Assembly (NCBI GenBank): GCA_029260075.1
Contig: JAJDDY010000061.1
Span: 1 to 64,000, forward strand
Reading direction: 5' to 3'
Length of the DNA: 64,000 nucleotides
From: Phycisphaerae bacterium
GTDB lineage: Bacteria > Planctomycetota > Phycisphaerae > UBA1845
The notes beneath the pieces were generated by a model, which worked only from the letters and a program-made list of their open reading frames with translations, did not search any database and was not told the DNA's origin. A program made the translations under genes and the position numbers. Positions within the stretch are counted from its first letter, which is position 1; every line of letters starts with the position of its first letter. Shown one piece after another: positions 8,963-17,648 of this stretch.

Positions 8963-10381
8963 ATGGCCACCACAACGATCGTCTGCGCTCAAGCTATCTT
9001 CACCTCGGTACGCACACCGATGGGCGAAGGCTATCGCATCATCGCCGCGAGCCGAGGGCTTCGCGCCGGAGACAAGCAGCGAATCACGCGCAACTCACCG
9101 TCGCACGATTCACTGTGTACTGCGGCTGCCGGCTCGGACGAATATGCAGGCTGCGCCGCGTCCGTGTATCCGATTGGCGATGGTCGAGTGAGCGTATCGC
9201 TTTCTTGCCCCGCCGGCGCGGAGCACACTGGTCGCGGTGGTCAGCGCGTCTATACGCACATCGTCGTACTCTCACAGGAAGACTTGGAGACGCACGCCGC
9301 GTCCAATCCATTCACCGTACTACGTGCTATGGTCGCGATGAAGCTCCACGCGCCACAACTGAATCCGCCTGGCGTGCTGGATGATTTGGAACTCGCGATC
9401 GACGACAGGCCGGTTGTTCGAGAGGGTGCGATCGCCCAACCGCCATTGACGACCGCGTGGGGCGGTCACTGCTTGGAGTCGCTCCTTGATGGCCGCAAGA
9501 TCGTTGTCAACCTCGCGCAGCCGTGGATCGATTCGGGCGAGGCGATGTGGCTTGGTCTGCCCGGACCGATGCGCGTCCGCATGTCACTTTCCGTCGGGCT
9601 TCGATTCTCCGTCGGTCGCTGCCATAACCTGATGCTCATACACGATGACCAAGGCGTCACGCAAAAGCGCGTGACCGGGCAGGATGTGGCCTACCTGGAA
9701 CCGAACGCCAACAACGAACCAACCGCCGACGACACGCCATGGTTGATGTTCGTGAAACGACATTGGACGCGTGGCGATCTTACTGAGCTATCGACGCGAA
9801 CGGCACGCCCGTATTCGCAATTCGACTCGGATGGCCGCGAGCGCATCGGGAAGATATTCAACGAACAAGACCTCGTGGGCGAAACGGAAATCACCGAGCT
9901 CCTAACGATCGCACGACGACGCTTGGTCGAACCGGAATGCAAAGTCGAGGCCGAATGTACCGCCGATTTGGTCACGACCGTACAACGCGAACTGCTTAAG
10001 CGCATTGCGATCGCGCCGTGGCAAGAATCCTCAGCATACTGGGGGAACCTAGTCGAACTCAACCGCGGCAGCGAGGAGTCGCGACTCTTCGTTCGACCAC
10101 TCATTGAACGTGTGTTCGATTCAACGGCCAACGACAGATCAGAAGAAGCGGCCCGACGGGCGCTCGACCTCTGCGCGGATGACGGCGCCGATTGGGAACG
10201 TGAATTGATCGACCGGGTTTTGACGCGACTGGTCGCCTTGACTGGTGACGCTGACACGGAACAGCTCGCAACCATCTCGGAGGTCGGTCGGCGATGGCGT
10301 CAGGTTCGCCCGACCTGCCCGATTGTCGACGAGATCGTTCAGCGATGCGCATCGCCAGCGCCGACAAACACGCGCGTGTAG
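8963..10381 (+). CDS. GTPase-associated protein 1 (GAP1)-like
   Basis: 472 residues, ATG at 8963, 27 bp after the GTPase gene. The N-terminal part resembles the GAP1 N-terminal domain: QAIFTSVRTPMGEGYRIIAA, then the SPSHDSL phrase, a short Gly-rich strand and TGRGGQRVYTHIVVLSQEDL, a pattern I know from GTPase-associated protein 1. The middle (residues 160-270) is a beta-rich region, and the C-terminal 200 residues are helical with no known catalytic motif. GAP1 proteins are almost always encoded next to a double-GTPase, as here, and are thought to couple the GTPase to effectors. The assignment is by remembered pattern and context, not by a search. No transmembrane or secretion signal is visible. 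It closes the operon. Confidence 0.65.
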   Translation: MATTTIVCAQAIFTSVRTPMGEGYRIIAASRGLRAGDKQRITRNSPSHDSLCTAAAGSDEYAGCAASVYPIGDGRVSVSLSCPAGAEHTGRGGQRVYTHIVVLSQEDLETHAASNPFTVLRAMVAMKLHAPQLNPPGVLDDLELAIDDRPVVREGAIAQPPLTTAWGGHCLESLLDGRKIVVNLAQPWIDSGEAMWLGLPGPMRVRMSLSVGLRFSVGRCHNLMLIHDDQGVTQKRVTGQDVAYLEPNANNEPTADDTPWLMFVKRHWTRGDLTELSTRTARPYSQFDSDGRERIGKIFNEQDLVGETEITELLTIARRRLVEPECKVEAECTADLVTTVQRELLKRIAIAPWQESSAYWGNLVELNRGSEESRLFVRPLIERVFDSTANDRSEEAARRALDLCADDGADWERELIDRVLTRLVALTGDADTEQLATISEVGRRWRQVRPTCPIVDEIVQRCASPAPTNTRV

Positions 10382-10669
10382 TAGCCTGTTCAACGAGGCG
10401 AACATCCTCGCACATCGCATGCCGGATCGCACGATCTGCTGCCGCGTACGCCCTGTCCCAGACGCACCCTTATGCAATTCCGGTCTGAGTTCCTGACCGC
10501 TCCCGCCCCACCCGTCAAACGATTGTCCGTAAGCTTGGCACGTCACCCGAAACCGCGACGCCCGAGGGTCTTGCGGAATCCAGGTCTATCCGGACAATCC
10601 ACTGCTACTGCTGTCGGCTGTGAGAATACCCGTCCGGCGGCTGAGCGAAATCAACAGGAATGGAGTTCC

Positions 10670-12364
10670 ATGACCCGTCAACTCATCGAATGCGTCCCGA
10701 ATTTTAGCGAGGGGCGAGACCCCTCGGTCATCAAACAGATCACGGACGCCATAGAGGGCGTCGACGGTGTGCGTCTTCTCGACGTCGACCCCGGTAAGGC
10801 CACCAACCGCACCGTCGTCACGTTCGTCGGCGCACCGGAACCGGTGATCGAAGCCGCTGTTCGAGCGGCGAAACAGGCGGCCGAGTTGATCGACATGAGC
10901 AAACACACGGGCGAGCACCCGCGCTTCGGCGCGATGGACGTCTGCCCGCTCGTTCCCATCGCCAACATCTCCATGGATGAAACAGTGGTCCACGCACACC
11001 GTTTGGCGCAGCGACTTGGCGAAGAGGTCGGGCTGACCATCTATTGCTACGAGCACGCAGCCAAAACATCGCGACGCCGCAACCTGGCCACGGTTCGCGC
11101 CGGCGAATACGGGGGGCTGAAGGAAAAGCTGACCGACGCCGAGTGGAAACCCGACTTCGGACCCGCGGTGTTCAACGCACGGTGCGGAGCGACAGGGGTC
11201 AGCGCTCGCGATTTCCTCGTGGCGTACAACGTCAACCTGAATACTACCTCGACGCGCCGAGCCAACGCGATCGCTTTCGATGTCCGCGAAAAAGGTCGCG
11301 TCGCGACCGACAACGGAACGATCACTGGCAAGCCGGTACTCGACGACAAAGGGCATCGCGTTTGGACGCCGGGAACACTCAAGTGTGTCAAAGCCATCGG
11401 CTGGTTTATTGAGGAGTACGGTGTCGCGCAAATCTCGATCAACCTGACGAACATCACCGTCACGCCGATTCACGTGGCGTTCGACGAAGTGTGTAGGAAG
11501 GCCGATGCCCGAGGCATTCGCGTCACCGGGTCTGAACTCGTCGGATTAGTCCCGCTTAAGGCCATGCTGGATGCCGGTGCCTATTTCCTACGAAAACAAG
11601 GGCGATCGGTCGGCGTCTCAGAGTCGGAACTCATCAAGATCGCCGTGAAGTCTCTCGGGCTGGATGACTTGGCTCCATTCAACCCGAAACAAAAGATCAT
11701 CGAGTATCTGCTTGCGAAATCGAGCAATGACAATCTCGTCGACCTGACGGTGGCCGGGTTTGTCGAAGAGACGGCGTCGGAATCCCCTGCCCCGGGGGGA
11801 GGGTCGATCGCAGCCGCCGTCGGATCGATGGGTGCCGCTCTGGCTACCATGGTCGCGAATCTTTCCGCACACAAGCGTGGCTGGGACGATCGATGGGAGG
11901 AATTCTCTGACTGGGCGGTCAAGGGCAAAGCCGCGTACGAACACCTACTCGCCCTTGTCGACGAAGATACCGAAGCCTTCAACCGTATCCTCGCAGCCTT
12001 CGGCCTGCCCAAGGGTAGCGACGCGCAACAGACTGCCCGCCGCGATGCCATCGAGCAGGCCACGAAGCACGCCATTGACGTGCCTTTTCGTGTTATGCAA
12101 GCGGCGTTCGATTCGATGACGGTGATCAAGGCCATGGCAGAGATTGGCAACCCGAATTCCGTATCCGACGCCGGCGTCGGCGCTCTTTGTGCCCGGACGG
12201 CTATCTTGGGCGCCGGACTCAACGTGCGTATCAATTCGGCTGAGCTTTCAGATAAGGAATTCTCGGCAGACATGCTGTCCCGCGCTGCCGACCTTGAACG
12301 CAGCGCTAGAGCGATGGAAAAGGAGATTCTCGAAATCGTCGAAGGTAAGATAAGCGGTCAGTGA
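10670..12364 (+). CDS. ftcD: formimidoyltransferase-cyclodeaminase
   Basis: 564 residues from the ATG at 10670, which has GGAG at 10662-10665; the open frame continues upstream to 10472 but without family similarity. Residues 1-300 are the formiminotransferase half (IECVPNFSEGRD, KHTGEHPRFGAMDVCPLVPI) that moves the formimino group from N-formimino-L-glutamate to tetrahydrofolate. The C-terminal 200 residues are the cyclodeaminase half (APGGGSIAAAVGSMGAALATMVANLS) that releases ammonia to give methenyl-THF. The two-domain length matches vertebrate and some bacterial fusions (about 540 residues). It serves histidine degradation; no hut genes are adjacent. FolD, which uses methenyl-THF, is elsewhere in the window at 44625. 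Confidence 0.93.
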   Translation: MTRQLIECVPNFSEGRDPSVIKQITDAIEGVDGVRLLDVDPGKATNRTVVTFVGAPEPVIEAAVRAAKQAAELIDMSKHTGEHPRFGAMDVCPLVPIANISMDETVVHAHRLAQRLGEEVGLTIYCYEHAAKTSRRRNLATVRAGEYGGLKEKLTDAEWKPDFGPAVFNARCGATGVSARDFLVAYNVNLNTTSTRRANAIAFDVREKGRVATDNGTITGKPVLDDKGHRVWTPGTLKCVKAIGWFIEEYGVAQISINLTNITVTPIHVAFDEVCRKADARGIRVTGSELVGLVPLKAMLDAGAYFLRKQGRSVGVSESELIKIAVKSLGLDDLAPFNPKQKIIEYLLAKSSNDNLVDLTVAGFVEETASESPAPGGGSIAAAVGSMGAALATMVANLSAHKRGWDDRWEEFSDWAVKGKAAYEHLLALVDEDTEAFNRILAAFGLPKGSDAQQTARRDAIEQATKHAIDVPFRVMQAAFDSMTVIKAMAEIGNPNSVSDAGVGALCARTAILGAGLNVRINSAELSDKEFSADMLSRAADLERSARAMEKEILEIVEGKISGQ

Positions 12365-12422
12365 TCGCATCGCGTACGAGCCAAGACCGCTCATCCGAAC
12401 CACAGACCCGCGAGACAAGAAT

Positions 12423-13382
12423 ATGACACCTACGACCAAGCCACCAAGTCTGGAGGAAATCACGCAAGCCGCCGAACGTATGCGCGAAGTCGTCGTCCGG
12501 TCGCCGATCGTCCCGCTCCACGACTTCGCCGGCGCAAGCGACATCTTACTCAAGCTGGAGATTCATCAGGTCGTCACGTCGTTCAAGATTCGCGGCATCT
12601 ATCACGCGGTAGCATCGCTGGCGCCGGAGGTGCGCGCGCACGGTCTTAGTACGGTGAGTGCCGGAAACACGGCACAGGCGCTGGCGTGGTGTGGCCGACA
12701 CTTCGACGTGCCTTCTCGCAGCATCATGCCCGACACAGCCCCCGCCACGAAGATCGAGGCTGTCAAGAAGTACGGCGGGGAACCCGTGCTCGTGCCAATG
12801 GACGAAGTGTTCGCGTTCCTCAAAGAGCGTCGATGGGAGCAGCAGCCGTATGCGTTCATACATCCGTGGATCGAACGCGACGTGTGGATCGGCCACGGTT
12901 CACTTGGTTTGGAAATCTTAGCCGACCGTCCCGACGTGCAAACCGTGTTCATTCCCGTCGGCGGTGGCGGTTTGATCACCGGTGTGGCCAGCGCCCTGAA
13001 AGCCACCAACCCCGACATCCGTGTTGTGGCTGTTGAACCTGAAGGGTGCGCATCGCTCTATGAGAGCATGCGACAGGGCAAGCCGGCGAGCGTGCCGTGC
13101 AATACGATGTGCGACGGCGTGGCCGTGCCGTACATGACCGATACCGTATTCGGCGTCGTCAAGAGTCTCATCGACGACGTGGTGCTCGTCTCGGAGGAGG
13201 ACACCAAGTCCACCATCAGACGCCTCGCCTTGGGAAACCGTGTGATCGTAGAAGGTTCCGCCGCCCTACCCGTGGCGGCAGCACTCAAGACTCCGCCCGA
13301 CGCACGTGGCCGTTCCGTCTGCGTCGTCACCGGAGGATCGATTGACTCGCGGAAACTCGTAGCGATTTTGGGCGATGGGTAA
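12423..13382 (+). CDS. threonine/serine dehydratase family PLP enzyme
   Basis: 319 residues, fold type II PLP enzyme. The Schiff-base lysine lies in SFKIRG (near residue 48), the PLP phosphate loop is VGGGGLITG (near 180), and the substrate-binding SAGNTAQA is near 80. These features fit catabolic threonine ammonia-lyase, L-serine dehydratase or serine racemase, which share this short form without an ACT domain; sequence alone does not separate them. The gene follows ftcD by 58 bp on the same strand, so the two may be co-transcribed in amino-acid breakdown. Most of the expected family length (310-330) is present. Downstream lies a repeat-rich spacer. Confidence 0.85.
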   Translation: MTPTTKPPSLEEITQAAERMREVVVRSPIVPLHDFAGASDILLKLEIHQVVTSFKIRGIYHAVASLAPEVRAHGLSTVSAGNTAQALAWCGRHFDVPSRSIMPDTAPATKIEAVKKYGGEPVLVPMDEVFAFLKERRWEQQPYAFIHPWIERDVWIGHGSLGLEILADRPDVQTVFIPVGGGGLITGVASALKATNPDIRVVAVEPEGCASLYESMRQGKPASVPCNTMCDGVAVPYMTDTVFGVVKSLIDDVVLVSEEDTKSTIRRLALGNRVIVEGSAALPVAAALKTPPDARGRSVCVVTGGSIDSRKLVAILGDG

Positions 13383-13540
13383 TACGTGGTGAGCGAAAAC
13401 CGCGAGGACGTAACTCGTTGCTCGTATGAGCAATAGTAAGACCGGCGCAGAGCGCCCTGCCCAATCCGACGGCGCGAGCCTGTTTCGGACGACGCGGGAG
13501 TGGTGCGTCCGGGACGCGCGCTACCACTACGATCTGAACA

Positions 13541-13765
13541 GGTGCGAGAAAGTATTCACGCACCAGCGAATTGATGGGACGAGATTCCTATCTCGTCCAT
13601 CTGCTCAAACAGGCGCATGGGACGCACTACGAGCGATGCTACGATCTAAATGGGTGCGAGAAAGGATTCACGCACCAGCGAAATGGACGGGCGCGAGAAA
13701 TGATTCACGCACCAGCGATAGCTTGGGATTCGCACGCCAGCGGGCGCGAGAAGGGATTCACACGC
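13541..13765. repeat. hairpin repeat cluster (family B x4, family C x1) in the 13383-13790 spacer
   Basis: Four copies or variants of GTGCGAGAAAGGATTCACGC lie at about 13541, 13653, 13689 and 13743. Each folds as a GTGCG/CGCAC stem with an inner GAA/TTC stem around an AGGA loop. A family C hairpin (GGACGAGAT, TCCT loop, ATCTCGTCC) is at 13576-13598. The 408-bp spacer between the dehydratase and rpsR holds nothing else recognisable. Confidence 0.85.
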
Positions 13766-13790
13766 AAGCTACGTCCGCCGAGAGCGTGTG

Positions 13791-14030
13791 CTACGCGCCG
13801 GCGTAGGGAATCAGCCCGATGAAGCGGGCGCGCTTGACGGCGATCTTCAACGCGCGTTGCTCTTGCGTGTTCGTACCGGCACGCTTGCGCGACATGATCT
13901 TGCTACTGGAAGTCAGACACTTGCGGATCAATTCGACTTCCTTGTAGTCCACGAGCGGGCCATCCCACTCGGGGGTATCGCGATCGGAAAAACGACGCTT
14001 GGTGTGAAAACCGCCTGATTCGTATGCCAT
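13791..14030 (-). CDS. rpsR: small ribosomal subunit protein bS18
   Basis: 79 residues, ATG at 14028-14030, TAG at 13791-13793. It is recognisable by DYKEVELIRKCLTSSSKIM followed by the hallmark SRKRAGTNTQEQRALKIAVKRARFIGLIPY, the conserved S18 core. It binds 16S rRNA in the platform of the 30S subunit. The N-terminal 25 residues are a variable extension. S18 is usually encoded with S6, Ssb or L9; here it stands alone between repeat-rich spacers, an isolated location. A zinc ribbon of the kind found in some S18 paralogues is not present. Length (75-90) is normal. Confidence 0.95.
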   Translation of the reverse strand: MAYESGGFHTKRRFSDRDTPEWDGPLVDYKEVELIRKCLTSSSKIMSRKRAGTNTQEQRALKIAVKRARFIGLIPYAGA

Positions 14031-14181
14031 CTAATCTCTTTCCTAGTCCACGTCTTACGACGACCGCCATGATCGCCAAACATTGTCAATAAGCCGGGCC
14101 GGTCAACATGCGACCAACCCGAGTCGTCGTCAGAAACTACCTGAGCCGTCGTATCAAATCGCTGGGACTCGCCAGCCTGCT

Positions 14182-14293
14182 GCTGGGACGTGATCCCTAC
14201 CTTGCTGGGACGTGATTCCCATCTCGTCCCTAAGATCTTGCTGGGACGCGATTCCTATCTCGTCCCTACGATTGAGCAGGATTCCCATCCTGC
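14182..14293. repeat. hairpin repeat cluster (family C variants)
   Basis: Three related GGGACG...CGTCCC hairpins with degenerate arms stand in series at about 14182-14277, followed by GCAGGAT-TCCC-ATCCTGC at 14276-14293. The last one lies inside the 3' end of the Trm112-like gene. The rest of the 14031-14265 spacer, upstream of rpsR, has no recognisable gene. Confidence 0.8.
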
Positions 14294-14541
14294 CCGTCAC
14301 GACCACACTCAGCCATAACCCGGTCGAACTCGTCCGCGTCAACCACCTCCGACTCATCGACAAGCATCACCGGGATGCCGTCGCGAACCGGATATTTCCG
14401 CCGCGTGGCCGGATCCGTAGCGTATAGCCAATCGCCAGCCTGCACCAGAGGCACATGCGCCACCGGGCATTCCATCAGCTTGAGCAATTTCGCATCGACA
14501 TCAGCCAACGTCCACAACCCCCGCAACGCGACCGGACCCAT
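14266..14541 (-). CDS. Trm112/YcaR-family small protein
   Basis: 91 residues from the ATG at 14539-14541; an in-frame TTG at 14554-14556 would add five residues. The core LLKLMECPVAHVPLVQ, then YPVRDGIPVMLVDESE, is the Trm112 fold pattern. Bacterial Trm112-like proteins are usually zinc-ribbon-like partners of methyltransferases; here the expected cysteines are mostly replaced (one Cys in ECP), so zinc binding is doubtful. The last ten codons (DGQDGNPAQS) come from a copy of the local hairpin repeat, which suggests the repeat inserted into or extended the 3' end. It is transcribed towards rpsR. Confidence 0.8.
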   Translation of the reverse strand: MGPVALRGLWTLADVDAKLLKLMECPVAHVPLVQAGDWLYATDPATRRKYPVRDGIPVMLVDESEVVDADEFDRVMAECGRDGQDGNPAQS

Positions 14542-14746
14542 CGTGCCCAGACGCAATACAACGTGCCGGTCATTCTAGCCCGCTGACGGTATTCCGCAAC
14601 CTACGAATTGGGGGAGGAAGGGACAGAGAGACTTAAGGAACCAAGGGACGAAGACATTCGTCCAACCCCTACGTCCCGGAGTCGATTCGTCCCTCCGTGG
14701 CCGCCTGAATCTCGCTCCCAGCCCCCAAGCCTGTTATCCTCCGGCT

Positions 14747-15676
14747 ATGATTGTTCGTGAGCCGGTTGTGGCTGGCCAGTTTTATCCTTCCGGTGGCGAC
14801 GCGTGTCGGCGTGACCTTGAGGAGTTGCTCAGCAGCAACTCGAGCGACGCGGACGATGCGCGCGAATATGTCGGCGGGCTGGTGCCGCATGCGGGTTGGA
14901 TGTGCAGCGGCGGCGTGGCGGCTAAGGTGTTCGACACCCTCGTGTCTTCGTGGACCAAGCACGCCGATCGGCCGAGCGGTCGCAAGCCTCACCCGGACGT
15001 CATCATCCTGATTGGCGGCGTGCATCGTCATCGTGGCAAAGAGGCGGCTATGTTCGGGTCCGGGCGGTGGGAGACGCCGGTCGGGTCGGTGTCGGTCGAC
15101 GCCCGGTTGGCTGAGCGGATCATGGGTCACACGAATTTGATTGTCGACGACCCGTACGCCCACGCCGACGAGCATTCGCTCGAAGTACAAATACCCTTTG
15201 TCGCCCACCTGTTTCCAAACACGCCGATCGTCCCGATCATGGTACCGATCGTGACCACGGCGCCGGAGATCGGGCAGGCTGTCGGGCGAACGCTAAAGGC
15301 ATATAAGTATGACGCCCTCATCGTGGGAACGACGGACCTGACGCACTACGGTCCGCAGTATGGGTTCACGCCGCACGGCGACGGTGAAGACGGTCAAACT
15401 TGGGCTAAGGAAAACGATCGGCGGTTCGTCGATTTGATGTGTGGAATGCGTGCTGCGGAGTTGGTGCCCGAAGCGGCAAGCCATCGCAATGCGTGCAACA
15501 GTGGTGCGGCGGCAGCGACGATTGCCGCGAGCCAGGCGATCGGTGCCACGGACGGCGTACTGTTGGAGCACACGACCAGTGCCGAAGTACTTAATCGACG
15601 GGGAGCCGCCGATCAGGATGATTCCGTGGGTTATGCGGGATTGGTTTTTGGTCGACCGGACGTGAACGGTGGGTAG
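14747..15676 (+). CDS. amrB: AmmeMemoRadiSam system protein B (Memo family)
   Basis: 309 residues, ATG at 14747. Family marks are REPVVAGQFYPSGGDACRRDL at the start, LVPHAGWMCSGGVAA near 45, DEHSLEVQIPFV near 140, DLTHYGPQYGF near 200 and a C-terminal DSVGYAGLVFG. Memo proteins are metal-dependent, dioxygenase-like (class III extradiol fold); bacterial members are often encoded with AmmA and a radical SAM protein and have no firmly known reaction. Neither partner is next to this gene. Length (about 270-310) is typical. Just upstream is a purine-rich spacer with no gene. Confidence 0.85.
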   Translation: MIVREPVVAGQFYPSGGDACRRDLEELLSSNSSDADDAREYVGGLVPHAGWMCSGGVAAKVFDTLVSSWTKHADRPSGRKPHPDVIILIGGVHRHRGKEAAMFGSGRWETPVGSVSVDARLAERIMGHTNLIVDDPYAHADEHSLEVQIPFVAHLFPNTPIVPIMVPIVTTAPEIGQAVGRTLKAYKYDALIVGTTDLTHYGPQYGFTPHGDGEDGQTWAKENDRRFVDLMCGMRAAELVPEAASHRNACNSGAAAATIAASQAIGATDGVLLEHTTSAEVLNRRGAADQDDSVGYAGLVFGRPDVNGG

Positions 15677-15691
15677 TCTCGCGGCGGTCAA

Positions 15692-16009
15692 ATGGAAGGG
15701 GGCCTTTTCGGGCCGGTTGACCTATTTGGATCACCGGCTGGAAGCCGGTGCCACACATGAGATGCCACTCGGCGAGTCGACACCGGTCGGGTTGTCGGAT
15801 CACCGTCGGGTGGCCCATGGCTTTAGCCGCGGGGGAGTCGAATCGACTACGGATTCGATCGCCCCATCTTTGAATAGGTGAGGCACTTAGGCGTCGGGGT
15901 AGGTAGTGTTGTGGTGTTGGATGGAAGGTGGGCCTGGCGGACCGGTTGGCTGTTCGGATCACCGGCTGGAAGCCGGTACCACACATGAGATGCTACTCCG
16001 CGAGTCGAT
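15692..16009. repeat. 89-bp direct repeat pair with family A hairpin, plus family E element
   Basis: 15692-15780 and 15921-16009 are near copies of one 89-bp sequence, 229 bp apart, each containing the hairpin CACCGGCTGGAAGCCGGTG (or a close variant) at 15732 and 15959. Between them, 15802-15847 carries a second motif (family E, GTGGCCCATGGCTTTAGCC...GGGGGAGTCGAATCG) found inverted at 33921-33966. The pair fills most of the 358-bp spacer before serA. Confidence 0.85.
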
Positions 16010-16034
16010 AGACTGAAGTTACTAAGGATCGAAG

Positions 16035-17648
16035 ATGCCCAAAATTCTCGTTGCAGACAAAATCGCGCCGGCCGGGATTGAGCGGTTGGAGCAAACGCCC
16101 AACGTATCGTTCGACGTTCGACATGGTCTTTCGCCGACTGAACTCGCGTCGGCGGTCGGCGAATACGACGGCATGTTGATCCGTTCGGCGGTGAAGGTGA
16201 CGGCCGAAGTGCTCGCCAAACCCGGCAAGCTCGTCGCAATCGCCAGAGCGGGGGTTGGTGTGGACAACGTCGACCTCAGCGCCGCGACGGCTGCGGGCGT
16301 ATTGGTCATGAACACGCCGGACGCCAACACCATCTCTACAGCCGAGCATACGATTGCCATGATCCTGGCACTTCATCGCCGGATCCCGTCGGCCCATGCC
16401 CATGTCGTGTCGGGACAGTGGACTCGGTCGGACTACCAGGGCGATCAGGTCGCGGGAAAGACGCTGGGCATCGTTGGATTCGGGCGCATCGGTCGCGCCG
16501 TCGCGCAGCGTGCCCTCGCCTTGGAAATGAAAGTCATCTGCTTCGACCCCTTCGTCACGGGCACGTCGAGCATGGACGGTGCGGTCACGCTGGTAGCTAC
16601 GCTCGACGATCTGCTCGCGCAGGCTGATTGCACCACGCTGCATTCCGCCCTATCCGACGACACGCGGGGCATGCTCGGCAAGGAGCAGTTCGCCCGGTTC
16701 AAACCGGGTGCTCGATTGGTCAACTGTGCGCGCGGCGGGCTTATCGACGAGTTGGCGCTCGCGGACGCGCTCAACGCCGGTCAACTCGCCGGGGCGGCGC
16801 TCGATGTGTATGCCAAAGAGCCGCCGAAAGACAGCCCGATTCTGTCGGCAAGAAACGTCGTGCTCACGCCGCACCTGGCCGCATCGACCGTGGAAGCTCA
16901 GACGCAGGTCTCCGTAGACGCGGTGGACGCGCTGCTTGCATACCTGATCCGCGGCGAAATTCTATCAGCCGTAAACGTCACGGGGTTACCCGCCAGCCTT
17001 CCCCCTCGTGGGCGGGCGTATGTTGATCTCGCGGCGCGCATGGGTGCGATTCTATCGCCGTGGTGTGCGGGCGGGGTGGAGCGCATCACCGTGACCGTCT
17101 TCGGCGACTCACTACACGAACTCTCGGGCGTGCTGGCGTGGCAGGCGATGGTGGCGATCGTCGGTCCGCATCTCGACGCACGCATCAATATCGTCAACGC
17201 CAAGGAACACGCGAACCGCCGAGGAATCACTGTGGAGCACGCAAGCCGAAACGCCCAACCCGGTTTCCCCGACGCGCTCAGTGTCTCCGTGTGTTCCGGC
17301 GGGGTCGACCACGAAATCGAAGGCGTAATTTTCGGCGACGGCAAGCCAAGGATCACGGCCATAGACGGCTATCGAATGGAGATTGTTCCGGAGCGCACGA
17401 TGGTGCTCATCTTCAACGACGACAGGCCTGGCGTGATCGGACTGGTGGGTCATCGGTTCGGCGACGCCGGCATCAACATTGCTGACATGGCGCTGTCACG
17501 ACGCGGTCAGACGGCGCTCATGCTGCTCAAACTCGACAAGCCCATGCCGGACGATCTCCGCGAAGGCCTGATCGCGACCGACCCACCGATCAATTCGCTA
17601 TCCTCCATTTCATTGCCGCCGATTCCTGAAAGTCCGTCGACGAAATGA
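16035..17648 (+). CDS. serA: D-3-phosphoglycerate dehydrogenase
   Basis: 537 residues, ATG at 16035 with an AAGGA site at 16024. It is the long form: NAD-binding Rossmann domain with LGIVGFGRIGRAVAQRAL (about 140-158), catalytic region NCARGGLIDE and the histidine in LTPHLAAST (about 280), then the intervening substrate domain and a C-terminal ACT domain (about 455-530, MVLIFNDDRPGVIG, GINIADMALSR). It oxidises 3-phosphoglycerate, the first step of serine synthesis, in the cytosol. The ACT domain usually gives serine feedback control. The stop overlaps the ROK kinase start by 4 bp (ATGA), so the two are translationally coupled. Confidence 0.95.
   Translation: MPKILVADKIAPAGIERLEQTPNVSFDVRHGLSPTELASAVGEYDGMLIRSAVKVTAEVLAKPGKLVAIARAGVGVDNVDLSAATAAGVLVMNTPDANTISTAEHTIAMILALHRRIPSAHAHVVSGQWTRSDYQGDQVAGKTLGIVGFGRIGRAVAQRALALEMKVICFDPFVTGTSSMDGAVTLVATLDDLLAQADCTTLHSALSDDTRGMLGKEQFARFKPGARLVNCARGGLIDELALADALNAGQLAGAALDVYAKEPPKDSPILSARNVVLTPHLAASTVEAQTQVSVDAVDALLAYLIRGEILSAVNVTGLPASLPPRGRAYVDLAARMGAILSPWCAGGVERITVTVFGDSLHELSGVLAWQAMVAIVGPHLDARINIVNAKEHANRRGITVEHASRNAQPGFPDALSVSVCSGGVDHEIEGVIFGDGKPRITAIDGYRMEIVPERTMVLIFNDDRPGVIGLVGHRFGDAGINIADMALSRRGQTALMLLKLDKPMPDDLREGLIATDPPINSLSSISLPPIPESPSTK

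Noticed and set aside
13541-13765. CRISPR array
   Set aside because: Spacing between copies is irregular (about 36-112 bases) and the copies are imperfect hairpins with degenerate arms, unlike the constant repeat/spacer lengths of CRISPR.
13426-13822. ORFs over the hairpin cluster upstream of rpsR
   Set aside because: The predicted peptides are repeats of the hairpin sequence (EKGFTHQ-like) with no independent gene signal.
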